64,000 nucleotides of DNA from Alysiella filiformis (GTDB lineage: Bacteria > Pseudomonadota > Gammaproteobacteria > Burkholderiales > Neisseriaceae), in assembly GCF_014054525.1 (NCBI RefSeq), contig NZ_CP059564.1, forward strand, positions 2,304,357 to 2,368,356, read 5' to 3'. Made by a program: the position numbers and the translations under genes. The notes beneath the pieces are model-generated. The model did no database searches and had not been told where the DNA came from. It worked only from the letters and a program-made list of their open reading frames with translations. Within the stretch, counting starts at the first letter, position 1, and each line of letters begins with the position of its first letter. This document shows positions 40,114 through 50,491 of the stretch, piece by piece.

Positions 40114-41883
40114 ATGATTGTGTTACACGGCTATGCGGCAGGTAAAGGCATTGCCATTGGACGGGCGCATTTGGTGGTGCGCGGCGTGTCGGAAGTGCCA
40201 CAATATCATCTGCATGAAAATGAAATTTCAAGCGAAATCAATCGCTTTGAAACCGCCATCAAAGCCACACGCAAACAGTTGGAGCAGCTACGCAGCGCCA
40301 TTCCCGAAAATGCCCCCACCGAATTGGGCGCGTTCATTTCCCTGCATTTGATGTTGCTGACCGATGTAACCCTATCGCGCGAACCCATTGATATTTTAGA
40401 AGAACAAGCCATCAATGCCGAATGGGCTTTGAAAATCCAAACCGACCGTTTGAGCCAACAATTTGATGAAATTGACGATGAATATTTGCGCCAACGCAAA
40501 CAAGATATGCTCCAAGTGGTTGAGCGCATTCAAAAAAACTTGGTCGGCAAAAGCACCGAAATCGTACTGGACGCCAATTTGCTGGACGACACCATACTCA
40601 TCGCCCACGATTTGTCGCCTGCCGACACGGTCTATTTCAAAGACCAACGCATTGAAGGTTTTGTTACCGACATCGGTGGCAGCACCAGCCACACCGCAAT
40701 TTTGGGACGCAGCCTGAATATTCCGTCTGTGATTGGCGTGGGCAATGCGCGACAACTCATCAGCGAACACGAATGGGTGATTGTGGACGGCATAGGCGGT
40801 GTACTCATCATCAATCCCGATGAAATTGTGTTGGCAGAATACCGCCGCCGTTTGAAAGCCTTTCGCAGTCGGCAAAGGGCTTTGAACAAACTGAAAAAAA
40901 CCGCCGCCACCACCGCCGATGGCGAAGAAATTGAACTGCTCGCCAACATTGAAAGCGCAGACGACATCAAAGCCCTGCACAATTTGGGCGCAGACGGTGT
41001 GGGTTTGTTGCGTACCGAATTTTTGTATCTCAACCGCGACACGCTGCCCGAAGAAGAAGAGTTGTATCAAGTGTACAGCGACATTGCCAAAAAATTGAAA
41101 GGCAAGCCGCTCACAATCCGCACGGTGGATTTGGGCGTGGACAAAAATCCGCGCTGGTTTGGCAACAACGGTACGCCCAACGCTGCCTTAAACCCTGCTT
41201 TGGGCTTGACGGGCATTCGTTTGTGCCACGCCGAACCTGTGATGTTTCGCACCCAAATGCGGGCGATTTTGCGCGCTGCCGTGCATGGCAAAATCCGCAT
41301 GATGTTCCCGATGATAGCCAGTTTATCTGAACTAAAACAAAGCCTTGTTCATTTAGAAACCGCCAAAAAACAGCTCACCGAACGCGGCGAACCTTTTGCC
41401 GAAGTGGACGTGGGCTGCATGATAGAAATCCCATCGGCAGCCTTAACCGTATCCAGTTTATTGAAATGGGTGGATTTTGTTTCCATCGGCACCAACGATT
41501 TGATTCAATACACCCTTTCGGTGGACAGGAGCGATGACGCGGTCAGCCATTTGTATCAGCCAGCGCACCCTGCTGTGATTAAATTGCTCTCGCACATCAT
41601 ACGCACCGCCAATCGCGTGGGCAAAGGCGTTTCATTGTGTGGCGAAATGGCAGGCGACACCACCTACACGCGTCTGTTGTTGGGTTTGGGATTGAGAAAA
41701 TTTTCAATGAACATCAATAATTTACTTGATGTAAAGGACGTGATTTTGCGCAGCGACACCGAAGATTTGGAAAACGACATCATCAAAATCGTCCGCAACG
41801 AAGACCCCGATAAAACCGATGCACTGCTGAAAAAATTGAACGAATTTGACCCCAACGGCATTGCACCCATGCAGGCAGCCTGA
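40114..41883 (+). CDS. ptsI: PTS enzyme I (phosphoenolpyruvate-protein phosphotransferase)
   Basis: The 589-residue product has the phosphohistidine loop GGSTSHTAILGR (His193), the PEP-binding barrel with LLRTEFLYLNRD and GTNDLIQYTLSVDR, and the catalytic Cys in VSLCGEMAGD. It autophosphorylates from PEP and charges HPr. The protein ends MQAA because the stop codon lies inside an uptake sequence. It is likely a regulatory PTS, given that no EIIC permease is near. Confidence 0.97.
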   Translation: MIVLHGYAAGKGIAIGRAHLVVRGVSEVPQYHLHENEISSEINRFETAIKATRKQLEQLRSAIPENAPTELGAFISLHLMLLTDVTLSREPIDILEEQAINAEWALKIQTDRLSQQFDEIDDEYLRQRKQDMLQVVERIQKNLVGKSTEIVLDANLLDDTILIAHDLSPADTVYFKDQRIEGFVTDIGGSTSHTAILGRSLNIPSVIGVGNARQLISEHEWVIVDGIGGVLIINPDEIVLAEYRRRLKAFRSRQRALNKLKKTAATTADGEEIELLANIESADDIKALHNLGADGVGLLRTEFLYLNRDTLPEEEELYQVYSDIAKKLKGKPLTIRTVDLGVDKNPRWFGNNGTPNAALNPALGLTGIRLCHAEPVMFRTQMRAILRAAVHGKIRMMFPMIASLSELKQSLVHLETAKKQLTERGEPFAEVDVGCMIEIPSAALTVSSLLKWVDFVSIGTNDLIQYTLSVDRSDDAVSHLYQPAHPAVIKLLSHIIRTANRVGKGVSLCGEMAGDTTYTRLLLGLGLRKFSMNINNLLDVKDVILRSDTEDLENDIIKIVRNEDPDKTDALLKKLNEFDPNGIAPMQAA

Positions 41884-42058
41884 AAATTCAGTAAAATGGC
41901 GGTTTTTGGGTTTCAGGCTGCCTGAATTGGCGTTTGAGTAATTGGGTTAACCACTTTATGCCGATGAACATGAATGAGACACTTGTCCACATATTCACAA
42001 ATAAGGTCTAAGGTCTCAAGTAATTAAAAAATTAGTTTAACTTTTAAAGGTATATATC

Positions 42059-43336
42059 ATGGAATTAAAAATTAAAAATATCGGTGTTGTAAAAGAAGCC
42101 AACATCCAATTTAATGGTTTAACCGTTATTTGTGGAGAAAACGATACAGGCAAAAGTACTATTGGTAAAACTTTATTTGCTTTGGTTAAAGGAATTATTG
42201 GTTATGAAGAAGAGTTTCAAGAGGAATTATCCTATGAAATTTTTACACGGTTTAGACAAATTAGTAGATTAATTGAACACAGTATTAATTTAGAAAAATT
42301 AGATGACAAACAGTTAGAAGACATTCAAAAATATACTCAAATAAATAGTTTTTTCTTAACAAGAAGAATTAAATCTGGGAAATTGCAAAACAATTATTTC
42401 ACATCATTAATTCAATTATTGAAAGACTTATTGAGTAATAATTTGATTACTGAAAGTGTTTATGAAAGATTTGAATTTTATATTCGTGATATTGAAGATT
42501 TTTTGCAACAAACAAACAACTCAAATTTAAAACAAAAATTGGCATTGGAGCGAGCATTTTTTTCAGAATTTCAAAGTTTGATTACAAGTTCGTCAAATAT
42601 TAGTTTTTTACAAAATAATCATCAATTAGATATTGCATTTAATTCAAAATCTAAAATTAAAGGCAATTTATCTAATTTAGAGAATTTTTATTTTAGTGAA
42701 ATCACTTATATTGAGACCCCTTCAGTCATTCAATTTTTTAAATTAATTATGAGTGCAGGTGTTAAACTAACTGAACAAAGTCGTGCAAAAGAAACTGTCC
42801 CATTGCATACAAAGGACTTGACCAGAAAATTATTTAATTCAGATAATATTTCAAATCATGAGATTTTCTATAATATTCATGAAATGATTCACGAATCCAT
42901 TCAGGGGGATTTTGCTTATGATAATAATCAAAAGGACTTTTTCCTAAATAGAAATGGTGTCGTTATTCCATCAATGGATATTGCTTCAGGTATCAAATCA
43001 TTAGGTATGATAGATATTTTAATTAAAAATAATATTTTAAATCCAAATGATATTTTGATTTTGGATGAACCTGAAGTCAATCTACACCCTGAATGGCAGA
43101 AAAAATATGCAGAAATAATTTGCTTACTGGCTCAATCTAGTGTGAAAGTACTGGTAGTAACGCACAGCCCATATATGGTATCTGCTTTACACCATTACTC
43201 AAAAAATATCTCCATTCATAGAAATTTCTATTGGGCAGAAAAAGGTATGTATGGTACTTATTTTTCAGATGAAACTAAAAATGTGATGGGTGGTATTGTT
43301 AAGAAATTTGCGCTTGCATTAGAAGGAATGTATTGA
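42059..43336 (+). CDS. ABC/SMC-type AAA ATPase of a candidate two-gene defence module
   Basis: The 425-residue protein begins with MELKIKNIGVVKEANIQFNG, the standard start of OLD/AAA_15-like ATPases. Walker A is GENDTGKST (26-34), followed by an insert of about 250 residues with coiled-coil character. A degenerate signature SGIKSLGM lies at about 311, Walker B ILILDEPEVNLHP with Asp336/Glu337, and the H-motif THSPYM with His369. No TOPRIM or other nuclease domain is fused. The gene is strongly AT-rich, unlike all neighbours, and has no uptake sequence. AAAGG sits nine bases before the ATG. Its TGA overlaps the ATG of the next gene. Function as antiphage effector control is inference. Confidence 0.8.
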   Translation: MELKIKNIGVVKEANIQFNGLTVICGENDTGKSTIGKTLFALVKGIIGYEEEFQEELSYEIFTRFRQISRLIEHSINLEKLDDKQLEDIQKYTQINSFFLTRRIKSGKLQNNYFTSLIQLLKDLLSNNLITESVYERFEFYIRDIEDFLQQTNNSNLKQKLALERAFFSEFQSLITSSSNISFLQNNHQLDIAFNSKSKIKGNLSNLENFYFSEITYIETPSVIQFFKLIMSAGVKLTEQSRAKETVPLHTKDLTRKLFNSDNISNHEIFYNIHEMIHESIQGDFAYDNNQKDFFLNRNGVVIPSMDIASGIKSLGMIDILIKNNILNPNDILILDEPEVNLHPEWQKKYAEIICLLAQSSVKVLVVTHSPYMVSALHHYSKNISIHRNFYWAEKGMYGTYFSDETKNVMGGIVKKFALALEGMY

Positions 43337-43962
43337 TGCCAATTCAAAGTTTTCATCAAATTAAACTACGTTCAGAAACAAAACAAAAGACAGTTACTGA
43401 ATTGTGTGTCGATAAAAACACAAATACCAGTTTTGTAGAATCTGATATAGTAATGATTGATTTTGATGCACTAGCAAAAGAAGTTGGAAACATTGTTTGT
43501 TCATCGGATGGATTAGCATTAAATGGTAATACAATACATTTTGTTGAATTTAAAAATCAACCATGGAGGAAAATAGATATTTCTAATTATTTAAGAAAAA
43601 TATATGATGGAATTTCTATTTTTGGTTTTCACAGTCAAAATACTACTAAATTACAACAAATAGATATTCATTGTACTATTATCTGTAATCCTGATAAGAA
43701 CCCTATTAGTGTTGAAAAGACAAGAGAAGAAAATCCAGTTTTTGGTGTCTTTCAAAAAAATCTTGAAGAATCAGGAAGTAAAATAACTTCTAATCAAGAT
43801 GTTAGTAATCATCAAAAAAGTAAAGATGGAAAATTAATGCACATCCAAAAACTACTGGAAGGACTATCAAAATTTGGTATCCGAATAAAAGTTAATGCAC
43901 TTTTAACACAAGAAGAAATCGACCAATTTTTATTACAATTTGACAATCAGGAAACAACATAA
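43336..43962 (+). CDS. unrecognised partner protein with PD-(D/E)XK-like nuclease motif
   Basis: The 208-residue protein starts on the ATG that overlaps the ATPase stop (TTGATG; an upstream TTG would add one residue). Residues 55-73 read SSDGLALNGNTIHFVEFK: an aspartate (Asp58), a beta-hairpin and then Glu71-Phe-Lys73. This is the D...ExK core of PD-(D/E)XK nucleases. It is followed by a helix with conserved-looking YLRKIYDGISIFG. The C-terminal third is basic and helical. There are no HNH, TOPRIM or HEPN motifs. The gene is AT-rich like its partner. Its TAA shares a base with the glyS ATG (TAATG). The nuclease assignment is tentative. Confidence 0.65.
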   Translation: MPIQSFHQIKLRSETKQKTVTELCVDKNTNTSFVESDIVMIDFDALAKEVGNIVCSSDGLALNGNTIHFVEFKNQPWRKIDISNYLRKIYDGISIFGFHSQNTTKLQQIDIHCTIICNPDKNPISVEKTREENPVFGVFQKNLEESGSKITSNQDVSNHQKSKDGKLMHIQKLLEGLSKFGIRIKVNALLTQEEIDQFLLQFDNQETT

Positions 43963-46022
43963 TGTCCCCAATCCTTTTAATTGAACTTCTCACCGAAGAA
44001 CTCCCCCCCAAAGCCCTGAACAACTTGGGCAAGCACTTCGCGCAAGCCATTGCCGAAGGTTTGGAAAAAACCCAACTGATTGATGGTGCATTGAATTTTA
44101 CCGCCTACGCCTCGCCCAGACGTTTGGCGGTGGCGGTGCAAAACGTCAAAGCCGTACAAGCCGACCAGCAAATCGTCAAAAAAGGCGTGTCGGTGGCGGT
44201 AGGCATGAAAGACGGTGTGCCAAGCAAGGCTTTGGAAGGCTTTGCGCGTTCGTGTGGTGTGGAAATCGGCAGCCTGAAAATCATCAATGACGGCAAACAA
44301 GATGTGTACGCGCATGAATTTACCCAATCAGGTCAAACACTTGCTGTTTTGCTGGGCGACATCGTTCAGGCAGCCGTGAAAAAATTGCCCATTCCCAAAG
44401 TCATGCGTTGGGGCAGCAGCACCCACACCTTTGTGCGTCCTGTTCACGGCTTGATGGCTTTGCATGGCAATCAAATTGTGCCGATTAACGTGCTGGGCTT
44501 GGACAGCAGCAATCAAACTTTGGGACACCGTTTCTTGTCGCAAGGCGCAATCGTACTCTCCCAAGCCGATGATTATGCAACACAATTAGCCGAACAAGGC
44601 AAAGTCATCGCCCAATTTGCCGAACGCAAAAACCACATCAAATCTGAATTGGACAAAATCGCAGGCAGCCTGAACGCCACCGTTGCCGCCGATGAAAGTC
44701 TGTTGGACGAAGTAACCGCTTTGGTGGAATATCCCGTTGTTTTACAAGCCAGTTTTGATGAAAAATTCTTGGCGGTGCCACAAGAATGCCTGATTTTGAC
44801 CATGCAGCAAAATCAAAAATATTTCCCGCTTTTGGACAAAAACGGCAAATTGATGAACCAATTTTTGCTGGTATCCAATTTGCAAACGGCTGATTCTTCA
44901 CACATTATTCACGGTAATGAACGTGTTTTACGCGCACGTTTGTCGGACGCGGAATTTTTCTACAAACAAGACCAAAAAGCGGATTTGGCAAGCCGTTTGC
45001 CCAAATTGGCGAATGTGGTTTACCACAACAAAATCGGTTCGCAAGCACAACGTGTTGAAAGATTGCAAAAAATTGCGGTTTACATTGCAGGCTGCCTGAA
45101 TGCCGACAAAACGGTGGCGGAACGTGCCGCAATGCTGGCAAAAGCCGATTTGCTGACGGAAATGGTGGGCGAATTCCCTGAATTACAAGGGGTTATGGGC
45201 AAATATTACGCGCAACTTGATGGCGAAATGCCCGAAATCGCGCAAGCCATTGAGCAGCATTATTATCCGCGTTTTGCGGGCGACACGCTGCCTGAAAGCC
45301 CCATCGCCACAGCCGTTGCGCTGGCAGACAAGCTGGAAACGCTGGTCGGCATTTGGGGCATTGGCTTGATTCCAACGGGCGACAAAGACCCCTACGCGCT
45401 GCGCCGTTCCGCTTTGGGCGTGTTGCGCATGCTGATGAATTATCCTTTGTCTATCAAAGATTTATTGGATTTTGTGGCGGCGCAATTTCCTGCCAATTTG
45501 CTGGCTGAAAACACGGTGGCGGAAGTGGCGGATTTCATGCAAGCGCGTTTGGCGGTGTTGTTGCAAAACGATTTCGCGCAAGACGTGGTGGTGGCTGTGT
45601 TGGCGCAACGCCCCGACCGCTTGGACGATTTGTTGGCAAAATTGCAAGCGGTTCAAGCATTTAAGCAATTACCCGAAGCGGCTGCTTTGGCGGCAGCAAA
45701 CAAGCGCGTGCAAAATCTGTTGAAAAAAGCCGATGGCGATTTGGGCGAAGTGCGTGCCGATTTGTTGGCGCAAGACGAGGAAAAAGCCTTGTTCCAAGCG
45801 GTGCAAAATTTGCAACCGATTGTGCAAAAATCGGTGGAAAATCAGGATTTTGTGTCGGCTTTAACCGAATTGGCAAAAATCAAACCGCAAGTGGACGCAT
45901 TTTTTGATGGCGTGATGGTGATGGCTGATGATGTGGCTGTGAAACAAAATCGCTTGAATTTGTTGAACTTGTTGGCAAATTTGATGAATGCTGTGGCGGA
46001 CATTGCTTTGTTGAGCGAATAA
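43962..46022 (+). CDS. glyS: glycyl-tRNA synthetase beta subunit
   Basis: GlyS is the tRNA-binding subunit of the alpha2beta2 glycyl-tRNA synthetase. The 686-residue product starts LLIELLTEELPPKAL and has YASPRRLAV, VMRWGSSTHTFVRPVHG, and a C-terminal anticodon-binding/HD-like region. Length is normal. The start codon overlaps the stop of the accessory gene upstream, so it now depends on that transcript or coupling. glyQ, usually close by in this family, is not in the window. Confidence 0.96.
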   Translation: MSPILLIELLTEELPPKALNNLGKHFAQAIAEGLEKTQLIDGALNFTAYASPRRLAVAVQNVKAVQADQQIVKKGVSVAVGMKDGVPSKALEGFARSCGVEIGSLKIINDGKQDVYAHEFTQSGQTLAVLLGDIVQAAVKKLPIPKVMRWGSSTHTFVRPVHGLMALHGNQIVPINVLGLDSSNQTLGHRFLSQGAIVLSQADDYATQLAEQGKVIAQFAERKNHIKSELDKIAGSLNATVAADESLLDEVTALVEYPVVLQASFDEKFLAVPQECLILTMQQNQKYFPLLDKNGKLMNQFLLVSNLQTADSSHIIHGNERVLRARLSDAEFFYKQDQKADLASRLPKLANVVYHNKIGSQAQRVERLQKIAVYIAGCLNADKTVAERAAMLAKADLLTEMVGEFPELQGVMGKYYAQLDGEMPEIAQAIEQHYYPRFAGDTLPESPIATAVALADKLETLVGIWGIGLIPTGDKDPYALRRSALGVLRMLMNYPLSIKDLLDFVAAQFPANLLAENTVAEVADFMQARLAVLLQNDFAQDVVVAVLAQRPDRLDDLLAKLQAVQAFKQLPEAAALAAANKRVQNLLKKADGDLGEVRADLLAQDEEKALFQAVQNLQPIVQKSVENQDFVSALTELAKIKPQVDAFFDGVMVMADDVAVKQNRLNLLNLLANLMNAVADIALLSE

Positions 46023-46070
46023 TATCCACATCAAAATCATTCAGGCAGCCTGAAAGCACATTTTTAGGCT

Positions 46071-46223
46071 GAAACTTTTGCAAAACCCACTTGCAAGCTG
46101 ACGTAGGGGCGGATTTCATATCCGCCCTTTTTTCAATTTATTGATAAAAATGAAAATTGCCACAAGCTCAAACGGGGCAGATATGAAATCTGCCCCTACG
46201 AACCGATTTTTGCAAAAGTTTCA
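46071..46223. repeat. family A element, copy 3 (inverted orientation)
   Basis: The outer ends GAAACTTTTGCAAAAC and TTTTGCAAAAGTTTC enclose GTAGGGGCGGATTTCATATC on the left and GATATGAAATCTGCCCCTAC on the right around TTGATAAAAATG. It lies directly after glyS and ends at an uptake sequence that begins the next repeat. Confidence 0.8.
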
Positions 46224-46230
46224 GGCTGCC

Positions 46231-46488
46231 TTTCATTATCCTACAAAAAAATGGATTTTGCCTTCGGCGACTTACTTTTTAAAAAAGTAAGCCAAATGAA
46301 TGAATGCCAAAAGGTTGTGTTGCAAACCAATATTTCAGGCAGCCTGAAAATATCAACCACTGAAACACAATAAAAATGACCGTTTTCATTCAAGTTGTTT
46401 GGCTGACTTTTTCAAAAAGTCAGTCGCCCGAGTGGCGATAGAGCGCAAATCCCAACAAACCCCATTTTATTTTTGTCGGACAATGAAA
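46231..46488. repeat. family E element, copy with extended arms
   Basis: The core inverted repeat runs 46260-46437 (GCCTTCGGCGACTTACTTTT, and diverged AAAAAGTCAGTCGCCCGAGT on the right). Outer flanks TTCATTATCCTACAAAAAAA and TTTTTGTCGGACAATGAAA are mirrored and extend the element to about 258 bases. One uptake sequence is near the centre (46334-46348). Confidence 0.75.
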
Positions 46489-46501
46489 AGCTGCCCGAAT
46501 G

Positions 46502-46987
46502 TCATTTATCCAAATATTTGCGCATCAAACGACACGGTACTTTAACGTCTTGATTCAAAGGTAAAAAAGCCTCCGACAAAGTTTGGTAGCCGTTCAAACG
46601 AAAAAACGCCAACGCATTGTTGGGACAATATAAACTCAACGCGCTTGCGCCCGAATCCAAAGTCAGTTGTTCGGCACGCTGCAACAACGCCGTGCCTATG
46701 CCCTGCTTATGCACCGCAGGATGCACATACACCGCCGACAAATGCGCCCGCAACAAATCCAACTGAAAAAAACCCATTACCGCACCGTGATATTCCGCCA
46801 CCCACAAGGCAATGTTGGGTTGATTCATATCGCGTAAATAGCTGTTTTCATTTAATAAAGCCAACCATTCATGGCGTATTATCGCGTCATAGCTTTGCAA
46901 ACACGCCAAACGAACAGCGTAATAATGCGCCTGAAAAATGGCAACGCAATCGCTGGGGCGGGCGGGTCGTAAATGGGTAATAAACAC
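46502..46987 (-). CDS. GNAT-family N-acetyltransferase
   Basis: The 161-residue product has the acetyl-CoA loop in motif A, LSAVYVHPAVHKQGIGTALL, then the C-terminal strand-helix pair ALSLYCPNNALAFFRLNGYQ. The substrate is not deducible. It stands alone, after the typA terminator on the same strand. Confidence 0.85.
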   Translation of the reverse strand: MFITHLRPARPSDCVAIFQAHYYAVRLACLQSYDAIIRHEWLALLNENSYLRDMNQPNIALWVAEYHGAVMGFFQLDLLRAHLSAVYVHPAVHKQGIGTALLQRAEQLTLDSGASALSLYCPNNALAFFRLNGYQTLSEAFLPLNQDVKVPCRLMRKYLDK

Positions 46988-47040
46988 AATATGATGGGCT
47001 TAAAAGAAAACGCAAATTGTAGCCGATTTAACCGTTTTTT

Positions 47041-47092
47041 ACAAAAAAAGGCTGCCTGAAACGGAAAAAATCCCATTCAGGCAGCCTGAAAA
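47041..47092 (-). terminator. terminator after typA
   Basis: GGCTGCCTGAA (47050-47060) pairs with TTCAGGCAGCC (47077-47087). On the reverse strand it is followed by TTTTTTTGT (complement of 47041-47049). Confidence 0.8.
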
Positions 47093-47101
47093 ATCACATC
47101 A

Positions 47102-48910
<1,809 letters not shown>

Positions 48911-49052
48911 GGTTTGCTTTACAAAAATAATTGAATCAAAAAATAAAAACCGTGCATTATACACGGTTTTTTCACTTTTCAGGCTGCCTGAAATGCAAAA
49001 AACAGACAAAACAAAACGGTCTGAAATTGCGATTCAGACCGTTTTTGAATTT

Positions 49053-49142
<90 letters not shown>

Positions 49143-49351
49143 GTCTTTGAAAGATTGCTACTATACCGATGTTTTGTTTTTTTGCCAAGTCTTATTTTGA
49201 TTTTTTGGCTAATTTTGATTTAATAAAATGATTTTTAATGATATTTATTTCATACTCAATGCAAAAACATTTTTCCACAGCCCATTTTTCTGCTTCTTCA
49301 AAATAAAAATGCTGATAATTCAATCACAAATAAAATTTTTACCCAATGCAC

Positions 49352-49380
49352 TTGACCGATAAAAAATTTGGGGGTATAGT
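49352..49380 (+). promoter_or_regulatory. promoter of tRNA-Ser(GCT)
   Basis: TTGACC (49352-49357), a 17-base spacer and TATAGT (49375-49380) lie 29 bases before the tRNA. Confidence 0.75.
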
Positions 49381-49409
49381 ACGCACTTTCATAAGTTGTT
49401 TCCGAAAAC

Positions 49410-49503
49410 GGAGTAATGGCTGAGAGGCTGAAGGCACTCCCCTGCTAAGGGAGCATGTGGACTAAAATCTGCATCGAGGGTTCGAATCCCTCTTACTCCG
49501 CCA
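49410..49503 (+). tRNA. tRNA-Ser (anticodon GCT)
   Basis: It is a 94-base class II tRNA with acceptor GGAGTAA / TTACTCC, anticodon loop CTGCTAA, long variable arm around TGTGGACTAAAATCTGCA and encoded CCA. It reads AGC/AGU codons. Confidence 0.96.
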
Positions 49504-49520
49504 AAAGTTGAGAACAAACA

Positions 49521-49550
49521 AGCTCTGAAATGTTTCAGGGCTTTTTTGTT
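49521..49550 (+). terminator. terminator of tRNA-Ser(GCT)
   Basis: AGCTCTGAAA (49521-49530) pairs with TTTCAGGGCT (49533-49542), followed by TTTTTT. It lies 18 bases after the tRNA. Confidence 0.8.
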
Positions 49551-49603
49551 GCCTTTTTCAATACCGACTTGGGATAAAAAATTCAAAACTTCAAATAAAT
49601 CAA

Positions 49604-49638
49604 AAGCTGCCTGAATGGTTTTTCAGGCAGCTTTTTTG
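49604..49638. terminator. uptake-sequence hairpin after lolA
   Basis: GCTGCCTGAA (49606-49615) pairs with TTCAGGCAGC (49622-49631), followed by seven T on the forward strand and TTTTG on the reverse strand. It lies just past the lolA stop. Confidence 0.7.
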
Positions 49639-49648
49639 CTGTGTGGGT

Positions 49649-50266
49649 TTAATTGCTCAACACGTCCACACCTTTGGGCGGTGTGAATTTAAAGTGTTGT
49701 TTGGACAAATTCGGTTTCATATTCAAACCACTAAATTGAATGTGGGTGATGTTGCCAAAGCCGTCTTTCAATTCCATATTGTTCAGCTTGTCGCCTTGAA
49801 AGCCAATGCGAATGTATTGGTAGCCTGAATTGCTCTTTTTGGGGGTTGCCAATACATAGTCTATGCCGTTTTTGCTGGCTTCTTCTTTCAGGGCGTAGTT
49901 GCTTTCCAGCGCGGTTTTGTGCGACAAAATGGCGGCGGGGCTGTCGCCAATGGCTTGGTTTTGGCTGGATTTGGTTACTTGTTTTAAATCAACATCATAC
50001 AACCACACGGTTTGCCCATCGCCCACAATGGTTTGTTTGTAGGGTTTGACGTATTCCCATTGAAATAAACCAGGGCGCAACACTTTAAAGCTGCCTGATG
50101 TGCGTTGGGTTTTGTTTTTGGATTGTACGGTTTGGGAAAAGCTGCCTGTTAAGCCGTCTGTGTCTTGGTTGAATTTTTTCAGCGCGTCAATCGCGCCTGC
50201 GTGGGCGGCGTTTGCCAGAGCAACACTGCCAATTAAAGCCAATAATGTTTTTTTGAAATGCTTCAT
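49649..50266 (-). CDS. lolA: outer-membrane lipoprotein carrier LolA
   Basis: LolA shuttles lipoproteins from LolCDE across the periplasm to LolB. The 205-residue product has a cleavable signal peptide (KKTLLALIGSVALANAAHA) and the LolA beta-barrel with FSQTVQSKNKTQRTSGSF, LRPGLFQWEYVKPYKQTIVG and DGQTVWLYD. The start at 50266 is preceded by AAGG and gives a normal signal peptide; ten upstream residues are rejected. Confidence 0.93.
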   Translation of the reverse strand: MKHFKKTLLALIGSVALANAAHAGAIDALKKFNQDTDGLTGSFSQTVQSKNKTQRTSGSFKVLRPGLFQWEYVKPYKQTIVGDGQTVWLYDVDLKQVTKSSQNQAIGDSPAAILSHKTALESNYALKEEASKNGIDYVLATPKKSNSGYQYIRIGFQGDKLNNMELKDGFGNITHIQFSGLNMKPNLSKQHFKFTPPKGVDVLSN

Positions 50267-50491
50267 GGTATCGCCTTTCGGAGTAAAATGTTTCATGTTT
50301 GTGGAAAAAATGGCTGTTACGTTGTAACACGGCGGCTATATTAACATTTTCAGGCTGCCTGAATGTTAGCGAATGGTTTGTTAAGTTGCTTGAAAATGTT
50401 AAGTGTTTTATTTTGAATAACAAAATGGCTTTATTTTAACCGAATTTTAAAGTTTTCACACATTATTGCTTTTTGGCTGAAAGGATTTTTC

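Noticed and set aside
42059-43962. Identification of the ATPase pair as PARIS, Septu or Gabija
   Set aside because: The partner protein shows no TOPRIM (PARIS AriB, GajA), no HNH (PtuB) and no helicase (GajB) motif; the visible core is D...ExK. A decisive profile search was not possible here.
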